A stretch of 31,756 nucleotides of DNA from an uncultured Erysipelotrichaceae bacterium (GCA_902783915.1 CACZSX010000008.1:1-31756), one strand, 5' to 3'; positions 6,114 to 14,344 are shown, numbered from the stretch's first letter. Translations and numbers: made by a program. Notes: generated from the sequence alone by a model not told the origin.

Positions 6114-7358
6114 TTAATCAGATTTACATGCGGTATCTACTGTAGAGATAGTAGCGCCACCTGCTCCACATGAATATCCCTCATATTTTCCTTTACCATT
6201 AAGTTTAATTGTTGCTTTACCAGTAGATGCATTTACATGAATCATACATGTACTATATTCATTTTCATTTATACTGACAAGATTTTTACATGCAGTTATA
6301 TCAGCATAACTAGTAGTAATAGTACTACCAGATGTTTGCTCAACTAAATATTGTTTCTCAGCTTGAGTTATTAATAATTTGACTGTAGATCTAAATGCTG
6401 TTAATTTTTCATCAACAACATTGTATACCGCTTTTAATGTTATATCACCTGTTACTTTAGTAGTAAAATCATATGTTTTATTATCTAATTGCCATTCTTT
6501 AAATGTATAACCTTCTTTTGTAGGATTAGATGGTTTTATAACCTTTCCATTTTCTTCAATAGTTTGTTTAGGTATTGCATTACCACCATTTGTATAAAAT
6601 GTTACTGTATATGTTTTTACTTCACCTTTTTCATATGAAGCTATTAATGTTATATCTTGTGTTACTTTTGAACTAAAATTATATGGTGTACCATCTAATT
6701 GCCACTCTCTAAATGTATAACCTTTTTTAGTAGGATCTGCTGGTTTTGCAACCACAGTATTCTCTTCAACTATCTTTTTTTCTATCTTACTACCACCATT
6801 TGTATCAAATGTTACTGTATATGTTTTTACCTCACCTTTAATATATGTTGCCTTTAAAACTATATCAGTTGTTACTTCACTATCAAAATTATATGGTTTA
6901 CCATCTAATGTCCATTCTTTAAATTCATATCCTTCTTTTGCTGGATCAACAGGTTTTTTTGCTTTTTCACCTTCAACCACTGTGTAATCACCAATTTTAC
7001 TACCCCCATCTGTATCGTACTTAATTGTATATAATTTCATGTCTGGTTTTATTACGTTTTCTTCTTCTTTATTTTTTTCATATAATGCTACTAAAACAAT
7101 ATTTTCTTTTACTATATAATTTTCATCTATTTTTTCATTATCTCTAGTCCAATATAAAAATGTATAATTCTTTTTTGTTGGTACTGGTAATTTGCCTATT
7201 TTCTCTCTTCTAATTACCTTTTTTCCCTCTATTTTATTACCACCATTTGTATTAAATGCTACTGTTACATATAAATATGTCTTCGCATATAATGTTACTA
7301 ATATTAATAAACATAATAATCCTATAATAACATATAAAACTTTTGTTAATCCCTTCAT
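6114..7358 (-). CDS. Membrane-anchored surface protein with four InlB/Flg_new-type B-repeats
   Basis: The 414 residues begin with a transmembrane helix (about 6-29). Four repeats follow at residues about 30-93, 110-173, 180-243 and 250-313. Each has the pattern TVTFxTNGG, a PxxPxKxGYTFxxW motif, and an ITLxAxY end, which is the Listeria-Bacteroides repeat (Flg_new, InlB B-repeat). Copies 2-4 have an exact 70-residue period; copy 1 is divergent. The C-terminal about 95 residues (LLITQAEKQYLVEQ onward) carry four Cys (357, 371, 397, 411) and end in a short Cys/Gly-rich tail; this part resembles no family I can name with confidence. There is no LPXTG motif, so it is held by the N-terminal helix and exposed outside. 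It has its own extended -10 promoter and terminator. Its role is probably adhesion or surface interaction (inference). Confidence 0.85.
   Translation of the reverse strand: MKGLTKVLYVIIGLLCLLILVTLYAKTYLYVTVAFNTNGGNKIEGKKVIRREKIGKLPVPTKKNYTFLYWTRDNEKIDENYIVKENIVLVALYEKNKEEENVIKPDMKLYTIKYDTDGGSKIGDYTVVEGEKAKKPVDPAKEGYEFKEWTLDGKPYNFDSEVTTDIVLKATYIKGEVKTYTVTFDTNGGSKIEKKIVEENTVVAKPADPTKKGYTFREWQLDGTPYNFSSKVTQDITLIASYEKGEVKTYTVTFYTNGGNAIPKQTIEENGKVIKPSNPTKEGYTFKEWQLDNKTYDFTTKVTGDITLKAVYNVVDEKLTAFRSTVKLLITQAEKQYLVEQTSGSTITTSYADITACKNLVSINENEYSTCMIHVNASTGKATIKLNGKGKYEGYSCGAGGATISTVDTACKSD
6420..7271. repeat. Four B-repeat units, 210-bp period in the last three
   Basis: Units lie at about 7080-7271, 6840-7031, 6630-6821 and 6420-6611. 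They are imperfect at the DNA level and encode the TNGG...GYTF..W repeat. Confidence 0.85.
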
Positions 7359-7387
7359 ACTCTCGCTCCTATTTTACATACAAATAT

Positions 7388-7396
7388 ATTGTATCA
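7388..7396 (-). promoter_or_regulatory. Extended -10 promoter of the B-repeat gene
   Basis: TGATACAAT, i.e. TGN followed by TACAAT, on the minus strand about 30 bp before the start codon. No good -35 is visible, as is common for extended -10 promoters. Confidence 0.5.
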
Positions 7397-7416
7397 TATT
7401 TTTTATATTTTAAAAT

Positions 7417-7444
7417 AAAAAAGTGACCTATAAGTCACTTTTTT
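7417..7444. terminator. Terminator after the YihY-family gene
   Basis: An 11-bp stem (7417-7427 with 7434-7444, 6-nt loop) with A/T runs on both sides, so it could work in both directions. Confidence 0.8.
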
Positions 7445-7490
7445 AAATCATATGATTTTAAGGAGATAATTTACATAGTCTATGGGATTA

Positions 7491-8324
7491 TCATCCGTTT
7501 ATATTATTAACAGTATTTTCTTGATCTATACCTGCATTTATTATTAAACCGATAGTAAAGATATATGCTAAGAAATAAACCCATATTAATAATATTATTA
7601 TATTAGAAATACTACCATAAAATATGTCATAATGAACTATATTACCTACATAATATGAATATATCTGTGTAGTAATCATCCACATTATAGTTGTAAATAA
7701 TGATCCACTTGTTACACTTCTACTTTTTATATCCTTATTAGGTGCAATCGTATATATAATTTTTATTGTTACATAAATATATATAAATGATATTGGGTAC
7801 TTTAATAAATAATATATTGTTAGTATTTCACTTTTAATATTAATAAATATTTTAAGATTAGCAATGTAACCAAATATAAAGTCTCCAAATGCTGGTATAA
7901 GTAACATAAATAGTATAAGTAATATCATAAATATTACCATAACAATTGACTTTACTCTCTTTTTTACTGTTCGTTCTTGTTTTATGTTGTATACTACATC
8001 TGCCGCTGTTATAACTGCATAAGCCCCTGTAGATGCGAGCCAAATTGCAGCAACTAAAAATATAAAAACATTAAAATCAAATCCTCTACCTGTTATAAGC
8101 GGAAGCAACATATCACTAACTGCTTTCGGAAAAGATGTTTTAATAAAATCAGCCACAGAACTAAGAGAAAGCGAAAATACTCCTCCAACTGTTGCTATTA
8201 ATGCTATAACTGGAATAATAGTCAACACAAAAGAGAAAGCTAGTTGTCCTGGTAATACTGACATAACTGGCTTTCGTATTATTGTAATTATTTTTTTTAT
8301 GTATCCTTTTAATTTTTTAATCAT
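7491..8324 (-). CDS. YihY/BrkB-family inner membrane protein
   Basis: The 277 residues have about six hydrophobic helices. The N-terminal segment PGQLAFSFVLTIIPVIALIATVGGVFSL is typical of the family: a conserved polar/Gly helix after a short amphipathic start. Further helices are FIFLVAAIWLASTGAYAVITAADVVYNI, two in the middle, and IIILLIWVYFLAYIFTIGLIINAGI. YihY/BrkB proteins were once annotated as RNase BN; their real role is unknown, with transport or flippase activity proposed. It overlaps the upstream GGDEF gene by 4 bp (ATGA), so translation is coupled. It is the last gene of the operon and ends at a strong terminator. Confidence 0.87.
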   Translation of the reverse strand: MIKKLKGYIKKIITIIRKPVMSVLPGQLAFSFVLTIIPVIALIATVGGVFSLSLSSVADFIKTSFPKAVSDMLLPLITGRGFDFNVFIFLVAAIWLASTGAYAVITAADVVYNIKQERTVKKRVKSIVMVIFMILLILFMLLIPAFGDFIFGYIANLKIFINIKSEILTIYYLLKYPISFIYIYVTIKIIYTIAPNKDIKSRSVTSGSLFTTIMWMITTQIYSYYVGNIVHYDIFYGSISNIIILLIWVYFLAYIFTIGLIINAGIDQENTVNNING

Positions 8325-10342
8325 TTTTTATCCTTGCTATCTTTGCTATTTTTTATATCTACAACTGCATCATTTATAGCATCTTCTACTAACTTAACAT
8401 CATTTAGAATCATACTATAACCTAAAGTTGCTCCCAATTCATGTGGTAATTCTTTCATTAATTTATATAATTTTCTCATATAAAGAACTACATGATCTTC
8501 ATCATAACCCACCATATAAATCATAAATTCATTGCCATCTGTTCTCATAATATCTGTATTTTTTAATTGATTATTTACAAGAATATTAGCAGCTGCTCTA
8601 ATTACATTGTCACCCTCTTGATATCCATGTTCATTATTAATATCTTTTAATCCATTTAAATCAATTACAATTACTGCTTGAGGATAAACTTTATTTTCAT
8701 CCCATTTATCTAAATGAGAGTTTAAATAATTTCTATTTTTTAATGACGTTAATGGATCAATAAATCTAGATTTTTCTTCATTTAATTTAGCAATTTTTTC
8801 TTTATTTAATCTAGCTATTGCTATACCAACAACAATTACACCTGCAAGTATAACATAATAGAATAATGGGATATTTTCTAATACACTATTATTAGATATT
8901 GATGCCATACCTCTATTTCTAAATTCTGTATGATTTATATTAGTTAAATAGAATTGGAATGCATCACTAAATGTATTATTAGTATTATCTCTTTTAATTA
9001 AGAAACTATAATTTAAATCTACTGTCCCTTCATAAACAATATAATAATCTTTTAATTTACTATTTTTATAGAAATTATATACATTTAAATCTAATAATAC
9101 TAATGGTTCTTTATTCTTTAATAAATTCTTTATTTTAGAATATGTCTTAATAGTAGCTTTAGTATTATTATTCATATAATTTGTAAGTGCTGTATCTTTT
9201 AAGGCATATATTTCTTTACCTGATAGTGATGCCCATGAATCGATTGTTACATTATTATTCATATGTGTAAGTATTACATATGAACTATTATATACGCTTA
9301 TTGTTTCATTACTGCTAGTTGTATCAAAACCATAATAATTAAATATTATATCTACTTTACCATTATCAAAAGCTTCTTTTAATGCTTTTACTGAATTATA
9401 TTTTTTTGGTTGAAATTCTACTCCAGCAAATTTCTCAAATCCATTTAAGAATTCTAAATTTATACCTTTATTATTTGATATTTCATATGGATTATTTTCA
9501 ACATAACCATAAATGTATTTTTTACCTTTAAAAGCAGTTATTGATCTATCATCAATTCCCTTTGTTTTAAAGTAAAAATCATTCATATTTTTTACATATA
9601 ATTTATTAAAATTATTTTTATACCATTTATTATATAATTTAGTAAATATACTATTTAATTTATTATTATTATTACTTAAAGATAAAACATATTTATTAGC
9701 TAAGTTGGATAAAGAACTTACTATGTAATAATTATTACTTACTATTTCTTTTAAATATCTATTCTTTGGAATTATCATATAATTTATTTCATCTGCTTCA
9801 AATGCATTTAATAATTGTGCATCATCTTCATAGTTTGAAATAGTTAAATTATTACCATATGTTAAGTATTCACTTATGCTTGAAAGACTAGATGTAACTA
9901 CACCTATCTTATAATCAGATAATTTAGATAAATCTTGTATCTTTTTATTATTCTTACTAATAATTACAAAATTATCTTGATAAAATAATAAATCATTTCT
10001 TCCTATATCATCTGTTTCTTTTACTATTTTAAATAAGTAATCAGATGTAGGAACATTAGATGATAATGAATAAGAAACTCTATTTAAGGATAAACCAGTT
10101 TCAGCTTCAAAATAATCTAAGAATGATAAAAATATATCATTTTCGCTAGCAGAAAATATTGGCAAATCATTCATGATATATATATCTATCATGCTCTTTT
10201 TATTATCTTCAATCCATCTTTTTTCGGATAAACTTAATTCATTTCTATTTCCGTTTACTCTAATTAAATATATTAGTACTAATACTATTATTAGTGCTAT
10301 TCCCCCAATGATTGCAAACAATTTTTTATTGTTCTTTTTCAT
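8321..10342 (-). CDS. Receptor with two SBP-like domains and a degenerate GGDEF domain
   Basis: The 673 residues have an N-terminal helix (about 8-26), then two tandem extracytoplasmic domains resembling family 3 solute-binding proteins (about 37-245 and 275-495, the second with YGYVENNPYE...NLEFLNGFEKFAGV and AFDNGKVDIIFNYYG), a second helix (about 507-528), a short linker and a C-terminal GGDEF-type domain (about 540-660). The latter starts IDPLTSLKNRNYL, keeps the metal-site region IDLNGLKDINNEHGYQEGD, but has DGNEF (about 602-606) in place of GGDEF. Both the first Gly and the metal-binding Asp are changed, and no canonical RxxD I-site is seen. It may therefore be an active diguanylate cyclase variant or a GTP-binding sensor. 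It overlaps the upstream gene by 17 bp and the downstream one by 4 bp. Confidence 0.85.
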   Translation of the reverse strand: MKKNNKKLFAIIGGIALIIVLVLIYLIRVNGNRNELSLSEKRWIEDNKKSMIDIYIMNDLPIFSASENDIFLSFLDYFEAETGLSLNRVSYSLSSNVPTSDYLFKIVKETDDIGRNDLLFYQDNFVIISKNNKKIQDLSKLSDYKIGVVTSSLSSISEYLTYGNNLTISNYEDDAQLLNAFEADEINYMIIPKNRYLKEIVSNNYYIVSSLSNLANKYVLSLSNNNNKLNSIFTKLYNKWYKNNFNKLYVKNMNDFYFKTKGIDDRSITAFKGKKYIYGYVENNPYEISNNKGINLEFLNGFEKFAGVEFQPKKYNSVKALKEAFDNGKVDIIFNYYGFDTTSSNETISVYNSSYVILTHMNNNVTIDSWASLSGKEIYALKDTALTNYMNNNTKATIKTYSKIKNLLKNKEPLVLLDLNVYNFYKNSKLKDYYIVYEGTVDLNYSFLIKRDNTNNTFSDAFQFYLTNINHTEFRNRGMASISNNSVLENIPLFYYVILAGVIVVGIAIARLNKEKIAKLNEEKSRFIDPLTSLKNRNYLNSHLDKWDENKVYPQAVIVIDLNGLKDINNEHGYQEGDNVIRAAANILVNNQLKNTDIMRTDGNEFMIYMVGYDEDHVVLYMRKLYKLMKELPHELGATLGYSMILNDVKLVEDAINDAVVDIKNSKDSKDKK

Positions 10343-10814
10343 TTACTTCTACCTCACTTTTTACTAATTCGTCAGATGTCCATGTAATACTATCATTAGA
10401 ACTATTCTTATAACCAATCATAACAAAATTATTTTCTTCATTCTTTATAAATAATTGTACATCATAAAATGAAAGCTCATCTTTAGAAAAATTTTTCAAA
10501 AGTTCCTTACTTTTTTCTTTCATCTTATCTATAGTATTCTCTTTAGAATTAGTTTTTATAATTATATTTACTGTTTTACATTTTATATCTTCAATCTTAA
10601 TTTCATCTATACTTTTATCTTCTTTTAAAGATTTTACTATTTCATTCTTTCTAGTACTAGTCATAGGGACCTTTTCAATGCCTGCTAATGAACCACATAC
10701 TACACTTTCATCAGCAGGTTTTAAATAAGCCTTTACTGTAACAAATACAAAACCCAAAAATACTAGAAATATTGCAATAATTATATATACTCTATACTTT
10801 ACGATAGTTTTCAT
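10326..10814 (-). CDS. Small membrane-anchored protein, unknown function, first gene of the GGDEF operon
   Basis: The 162 residues start with a transmembrane helix (about 8-31, VYIIIAIFLVFLGFVFVTVKAYL), followed by an outside domain with a single conserved-looking pair of Cys (VVCGSLAG and DIKCKTVNI) and Lys/Glu-rich helices. I recognise no family. The SD AAGGAG is 11 nt from the ATG, somewhat long. It overlaps the GGDEF receptor gene by 17 bp, so it is probably a functional partner, for instance an accessory to the receptor (inference). Confidence 0.7.
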   Translation of the reverse strand: MKTIVKYRVYIIIAIFLVFLGFVFVTVKAYLKPADESVVCGSLAGIEKVPMTSTRKNEIVKSLKEDKSIDEIKIEDIKCKTVNIIIKTNSKENTIDKMKEKSKELLKNFSKDELSFYDVQLFIKNEENNFVMIGYKNSSNDSITWTSDELVKSEVEVNEKEQ

Positions 10815-10841
10815 CTAATTAATCACTCCTTGGTACTTTAT

Positions 10842-10870
10842 ATTATACTATAAAATAGAAATATATTCAA
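10842..10870 (-). promoter_or_regulatory. Promoter of the small protein-GGDEF-YihY operon
   Basis: -35 TTGAAT (plus 10865-10870), 17-bp spacer, -10 TATAAT (plus 10842-10847). This is near-consensus. The -35 is covered by the inverted repeat at 10863-10877. Confidence 0.85.
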
Positions 10871-10877
10871 TGAATAT
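10863..10877. promoter_or_regulatory. Inverted repeat over the -35 box (possible operator)
   Basis: ATATTCA-A-TGAATAT: perfect 7-bp arms around one base, covering the -35 of the GGDEF operon. The position is typical for a repressor site. Chance is possible in AT-rich DNA. Confidence 0.4.
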
Positions 10878-10904
10878 TAAAAATAGGATTTAACTCCTAT
10901 TTTT
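10876..10904 (-). terminator. Terminator of the gatCAB operon
   Basis: A perfect 10-bp stem (10879-10888 with 10895-10904, 6-nt loop) with a T-run on the minus-strand 3' side. It overlaps the gatB stop codon. Confidence 0.85.
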
Positions 10905-12308
10905 TAATTCTTCTAATAACATTTCATTAGCCAATTTAGGATTAGCTTGTCCCTTTGTTTCTTTCATTATTTGACCCATTAAGAATTTAACACTTCTATC
11001 AAGTCCATTTTTATAATCTTCAATAGCTTTTGGATTATTATTTAAAATATTATTAATTATATCTTTTAATACATTGGTATCACTTATTTGAGATAATCCT
11101 TTTTTATTAATAATATCTTCTACATTACCACCATTTTCCAATAGTTCTGATATTATTTCTTTTGCTATTTTAGAAGATATTTTATCAGTATTTAACATAT
11201 TGACTATGTCTTTAATATTATCTAAAGTTATATTTAATTCATTAAATTTTAAATAATGAGAATTCATATATGATAATATTTCACTAGTTAATATATTGGC
11301 AGATAATACCGGATTGATATTACTATTTATAAGTTCATTTAATGCTATACTTAAATCTTGATTTTGAATTAAAGATTTAATTGTTACATCATTAATACCT
11401 AATTCTCTATATTTAGATTTTAATTCACTAGGTAACATTGGTATAGTTTTTCTAATACTTTCAATCCATTCCTCATCAACTATTACTTTTGGAATATCAG
11501 GCTCTGGAAAATATCTATAATCATTACCTGTTTCTTTTACTCTCATAAGAATAGTAGTTTTAGTTTTATCATCCCATCTTCTAGTTTCTTCTTTTAACTC
11601 TCTACCTTCATTTATTAACTTAGTTTGTCTTTCTATTTCATATAAAATACTTTCTTTTACAGCACTTATACTACCTATATTTTTAACTTCTACTTTTGTG
11701 CCTAATTTATCACTATCGCTTAATGATATATTAGGTTCACATCTCATGCTTCCTTCTTCTATCTTAACATCAGATACACCTGAATAAAGTAACATTTCTC
11801 TTAAGTTTTCTAAGTATAATACAGCTTCTGTTTCATTAGCAATACAAGGTTTAGTAACTATTTCAATAAGAGGTATACCTGCTCTATTAAAATTTAATAA
11901 AGTATGATTACCTTCATGAATACTCTTACATGTATCTTCCTCTACATGTATTTCTTCTATCTCAATTTTTTTCTTTATGCCATCATATTCTATTTCTACA
12001 TATCCATTTCTACCAATTGGTGTATTATTTTGAGTTATTTGATAGTTTTTTGGATTATCTGGATAGAAATAATTTTTTCTATCAAATATCATTTCTTTTG
12101 TTACTTCACAATGAAGTACAAGTGCACATTTAATACCTAAATCTATTAATCCTTTATTTAGGGTTGGTAATGTGCCTGGATATCCCAAATCTATTACATT
12201 GGCTTTTTTATTAGGTACTTCTCCATAAGTATTTGCTGAAGGTGAAAATGCTTTACTATTAGTTTTTAATTCACAGTGAACTTCAATTCCTATAGTTGGT
12301 TTTAACAT
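10890..12308 (-). CDS. gatB: Asp-tRNA(Asn)/Glu-tRNA(Gln) amidotransferase subunit B
   Basis: GatB is the tRNA-binding and kinase-like subunit of GatCAB, which converts Glu-tRNA(Gln) or Asp-tRNA(Asn) to the amidated form. The 472 residues show the catalytic cradle motifs (TIGIEVHCELKTNSKAF, YFYPDNPKNYQITQ, HVEEDTCKSIH, NFNRAGIPLIEIV, MRCEPNISLS, YFPEPDIP) and the C-terminal helical/YqeY-like tail that ends with the GQANPKLANEML element. The length is normal for the family. It overlaps gatA by 7 bp and follows the SD GGAGGTGA inside gatA. Presence of the complex implies an indirect route to Gln-tRNA or Asn-tRNA. Confidence 0.98.
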   Translation of the reverse strand: MLKPTIGIEVHCELKTNSKAFSPSANTYGEVPNKKANVIDLGYPGTLPTLNKGLIDLGIKCALVLHCEVTKEMIFDRKNYFYPDNPKNYQITQNNTPIGRNGYVEIEYDGIKKKIEIEEIHVEEDTCKSIHEGNHTLLNFNRAGIPLIEIVTKPCIANETEAVLYLENLREMLLYSGVSDVKIEEGSMRCEPNISLSDSDKLGTKVEVKNIGSISAVKESILYEIERQTKLINEGRELKEETRRWDDKTKTTILMRVKETGNDYRYFPEPDIPKVIVDEEWIESIRKTIPMLPSELKSKYRELGINDVTIKSLIQNQDLSIALNELINSNINPVLSANILTSEILSYMNSHYLKFNELNITLDNIKDIVNMLNTDKISSKIAKEIISELLENGGNVEDIINKKGLSQISDTNVLKDIINNILNNNPKAIEDYKNGLDRSVKFLMGQIMKETKGQANPKLANEMLLEELKNRS

Positions 12309-13735
12309 GATTCACCTCCAAAATTATTTTCTATAAAACTAGCTAATTTATACATCTTAGCTTCTTCAAATTTATTACCTATAATCTGTAATCCTATTGT
12401 TTTATTATCATTAATTCCTACCGGAATACTCATACCAGGAAGTCCTGCCATATTTACAGGTATTGTAAGTAAATCATCAGTAAAACTCTTTACTGCATCG
12501 TTTTGTCCTTCACCTAGTTTATAAGCATAATCAGTAGTTGTTGGTCCAATAATTAAATCATATTTTTTAAATAAAGATTCAAAACTATCACTTATAGATT
12601 TTCTAATTCTTAACGCTTTATAGTAATATGTTTTAGCATTTTTACCAGAAAGTACATAAGATCCAATCATAAGTCTTCTTTTAACTTCATCACCAAAGCC
12701 TTCTTGTCTCGTAAATTTATACATATCATCAACATTTTTATATTCTTTATCAGTTAAATAACCATATCTAACACCATCAAATCTCGCTAAATTAGATGAT
12801 GCTTCTGCAAGAGCAATTATTTGATATAAGGGTACAGAATACTCAATGTTTTTTACATCAACATAATCTATAGTTACACCTTTCTTAGTTAAAAAATTTA
12901 TAACTTCATTTATTCTATTTCTAATTTCACTATTAATTACATCACTCATATAAAACTTAGGTACTGCTATTTTCATACCTTTTATATCTTCACCAATAAA
13001 TCTAGTAAAATCTTCATTAGTAACACTACTAGTTAAATCTTTTTCATCTTTCCCAGCGATTGCATTAAGTAACAATGCATTTTCATATACATTTCTACTT
13101 ATTGGTCCAATTTGATCTAAGCTTGATCCAAATGCAACAAGACCATATCTAGATACTCTACCATATGTTGGTTTTAAACCTACTACACCATTAAATGCAC
13201 TTGGTTGTCTAATGGATCCCCCTGTATCAGAACCTAAACTAAATGGCACTATATTAAGAGCAACTGATACCGCAGAACCACCACTACTACCACCAGATAC
13301 CCTGGTCTTATCGTGTGAATTAAGTACAGGTCCATAATAACTTGTTTCATTTGATGAACCCATAGCAAATTCATCCATATTTAATTTACCAACTATAATC
13401 ATATGTTTTTCTTTCAATTTTTCTACTACAGTTGAATCATATACTGGTACAAAATTTGATAATATTTTAGATCCACATGTAGTTTTTAAATCTTTTGTAA
13501 CAATATTATCTTTAATTGCTATTGGTATACCAAATAATATATTATCTACTTCAATATTTTCTAATTCTTTTGCAATATTTATTGCTTCTTCTTTATTTAA
13601 TGTAATAAATGTATTATATTCTTTACAATTTTCTATTCTTTCAAAACATTCTAACACTAAATCAATAGGTTTAATTTCTTTATTTTTTAATTTATTATTA
13701 ATTTCTTTTATACTTAAATCTAAATACTTAGTCAT
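12302..13735 (-). CDS. gatA: Asp-tRNA(Asn)/Glu-tRNA(Gln) amidotransferase subunit A
   Basis: GatA is the glutaminase/amidase subunit that releases ammonia from Gln for GatB. The 477 residues carry the amidase-signature catalytic triad: Lys75 (GIPIAIKDNI), Ser150 (SGGSSGGSAVSVA) and the nucleophile Ser174 (GSDTGGSIRQP). Spacing between the three matches well-studied GatA enzymes. The length is standard. It overlaps gatC by 8 bp and gatB by 7 bp, so the three subunits are translationally coupled in the order C-A-B, the usual Bacillota order. Confidence 0.98.
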   Translation of the reverse strand: MTKYLDLSIKEINNKLKNKEIKPIDLVLECFERIENCKEYNTFITLNKEEAINIAKELENIEVDNILFGIPIAIKDNIVTKDLKTTCGSKILSNFVPVYDSTVVEKLKEKHMIIVGKLNMDEFAMGSSNETSYYGPVLNSHDKTRVSGGSSGGSAVSVALNIVPFSLGSDTGGSIRQPSAFNGVVGLKPTYGRVSRYGLVAFGSSLDQIGPISRNVYENALLLNAIAGKDEKDLTSSVTNEDFTRFIGEDIKGMKIAVPKFYMSDVINSEIRNRINEVINFLTKKGVTIDYVDVKNIEYSVPLYQIIALAEASSNLARFDGVRYGYLTDKEYKNVDDMYKFTRQEGFGDEVKRRLMIGSYVLSGKNAKTYYYKALRIRKSISDSFESLFKKYDLIIGPTTTDYAYKLGEGQNDAVKSFTDDLLTIPVNMAGLPGMSIPVGINDNKTIGLQIIGNKFEEAKMYKLASFIENNFGGESC

Positions 13736-14012
13736 TTACAAACCTCTTTATTTCAATATAATTTCCATTCTTTTTTGGTGCATTTGAAAGAATATCTACT
13801 TCTTCATCTAAACCTATATCTTCTCTATATTCATTACTATTATTAGATGGCGATATTAATATATCACCTTCTACATCTACTTCATTTATTTTTTCCATTT
13901 CATTTAATATTTGTCTTAATTGTATTTTATACTTTTCAACATCTTCATCACTTACATTTATTCTTGCAAGATGTGCTACATGTAATACTTCTTCTTTTGT
14001 TAGTTCTTCCAT
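13728..14012 (-). CDS. gatC: Asp-tRNA(Asn)/Glu-tRNA(Gln) amidotransferase subunit C
   Basis: GatC is the small subunit that wraps around and stabilises GatA-GatB. The 94 residues have the family pattern: an N-terminal KEEVLHVAHLARINVSDEDVEKY with a C-terminal extended segment (DILSNAPKKNGNYIEIKRFV), the typical end of GatC. It is the first gene of the operon and has an extended -10 promoter just upstream. Confidence 0.95.
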   Translation of the reverse strand: MEELTKEEVLHVAHLARINVSDEDVEKYKIQLRQILNEMEKINEVDVEGDILISPSNNSNEYREDIGLDEEVDILSNAPKKNGNYIEIKRFVND

Positions 14013-14035
14013 AAAATCACTCTTTCCTAGTTAAT

Positions 14036-14044
14036 AGTATATCA
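14036..14044 (-). promoter_or_regulatory. Extended -10 promoter of gatCAB
   Basis: TGATATACT (TGN plus TATACT) on the minus strand, about 25 bp before the gatC start and directly after the preceding terminator. No clear -35 is seen. Confidence 0.55.
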
Positions 14045-14055
14045 TTTTAGGGTAA

Positions 14056-14082
14056 ACAAAAAAAGACTAAATCGTCTTTTTT
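14056..14082 (-). terminator. Terminator after the Lys/Ala/Pro-repeat gene
   Basis: A 9-bp stem (14059-14067 with 14074-14082, 6-nt loop) with A/T runs, overlapping the stop codon at 14081. Confidence 0.8.
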
Positions 14083-14344
14083 ATCCAACATAATGCATTA
14101 TTATTAAATAACCAATTAATAATATTACTGCTTCTACTGCCATAGCAACTACTATAGATACTTCTGAGTTTTTAAATTCTGCTTTTTTTGCTACTGGCTT
14201 AGCAGCAGGTCTAGAAACTTTTTTTACTGCTGGCTTAGCAGCAGGTCTAGAAACTTTTTTTACTGCTGGTTTAGTAACTTTTTTGGCAGCCGGTTTAGTA
14301 GTATTTTTAGCAGCTGGTTTTTTTGCAACCTTTTTTGTTGCCAT
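14081..14344 (-). CDS. Cationic Lys/Ala/Pro-repeat protein with C-terminal membrane helix
   Basis: The 87 residues split into a histone H1-like basic region (about 1-57) made of KPAAK, KPAVKKV and SRPAAK units, including two identical 12-residue copies of KPAVKKVSRPAA, and one C-terminal hydrophobic helix (about 62-85, VSIVVAMAVEAVILLIGYLIIMHYV). There is no N-terminal signal. The topology would therefore be tail-anchored, with the basic region in the cytoplasm, where it could bind DNA, RNA or another polyanion (inference). Low-complexity H1-like tails are common in bacteria, but the membrane tail is unusual. SD GGGAG precedes the ATG. It lies between comK and gatCAB, with its own extended -10 promoter and terminator. 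Confidence 0.8.
   Translation of the reverse strand: MATKKVAKKPAAKNTTKPAAKKVTKPAVKKVSRPAAKPAVKKVSRPAAKPVAKKAEFKNSEVSIVVAMAVEAVILLIGYLIIMHYVG
14194..14265. repeat. Two 36-bp tandem repeats in the cationic protein gene
   Basis: Copies at 14194-14229 and 14230-14265 are essentially identical and encode KPAVKKVSRPAA. A more divergent third copy follows. This suggests recent slippage or duplication, and the repeat number may vary between strains. Confidence 0.85.

Noticed and set aside
6420..7271. Regular repeats considered as a CRISPR or other noncoding array
   Set aside because: The repeats are in frame, imperfect, about 210 bp long and encode a known protein repeat. There are no spacers.
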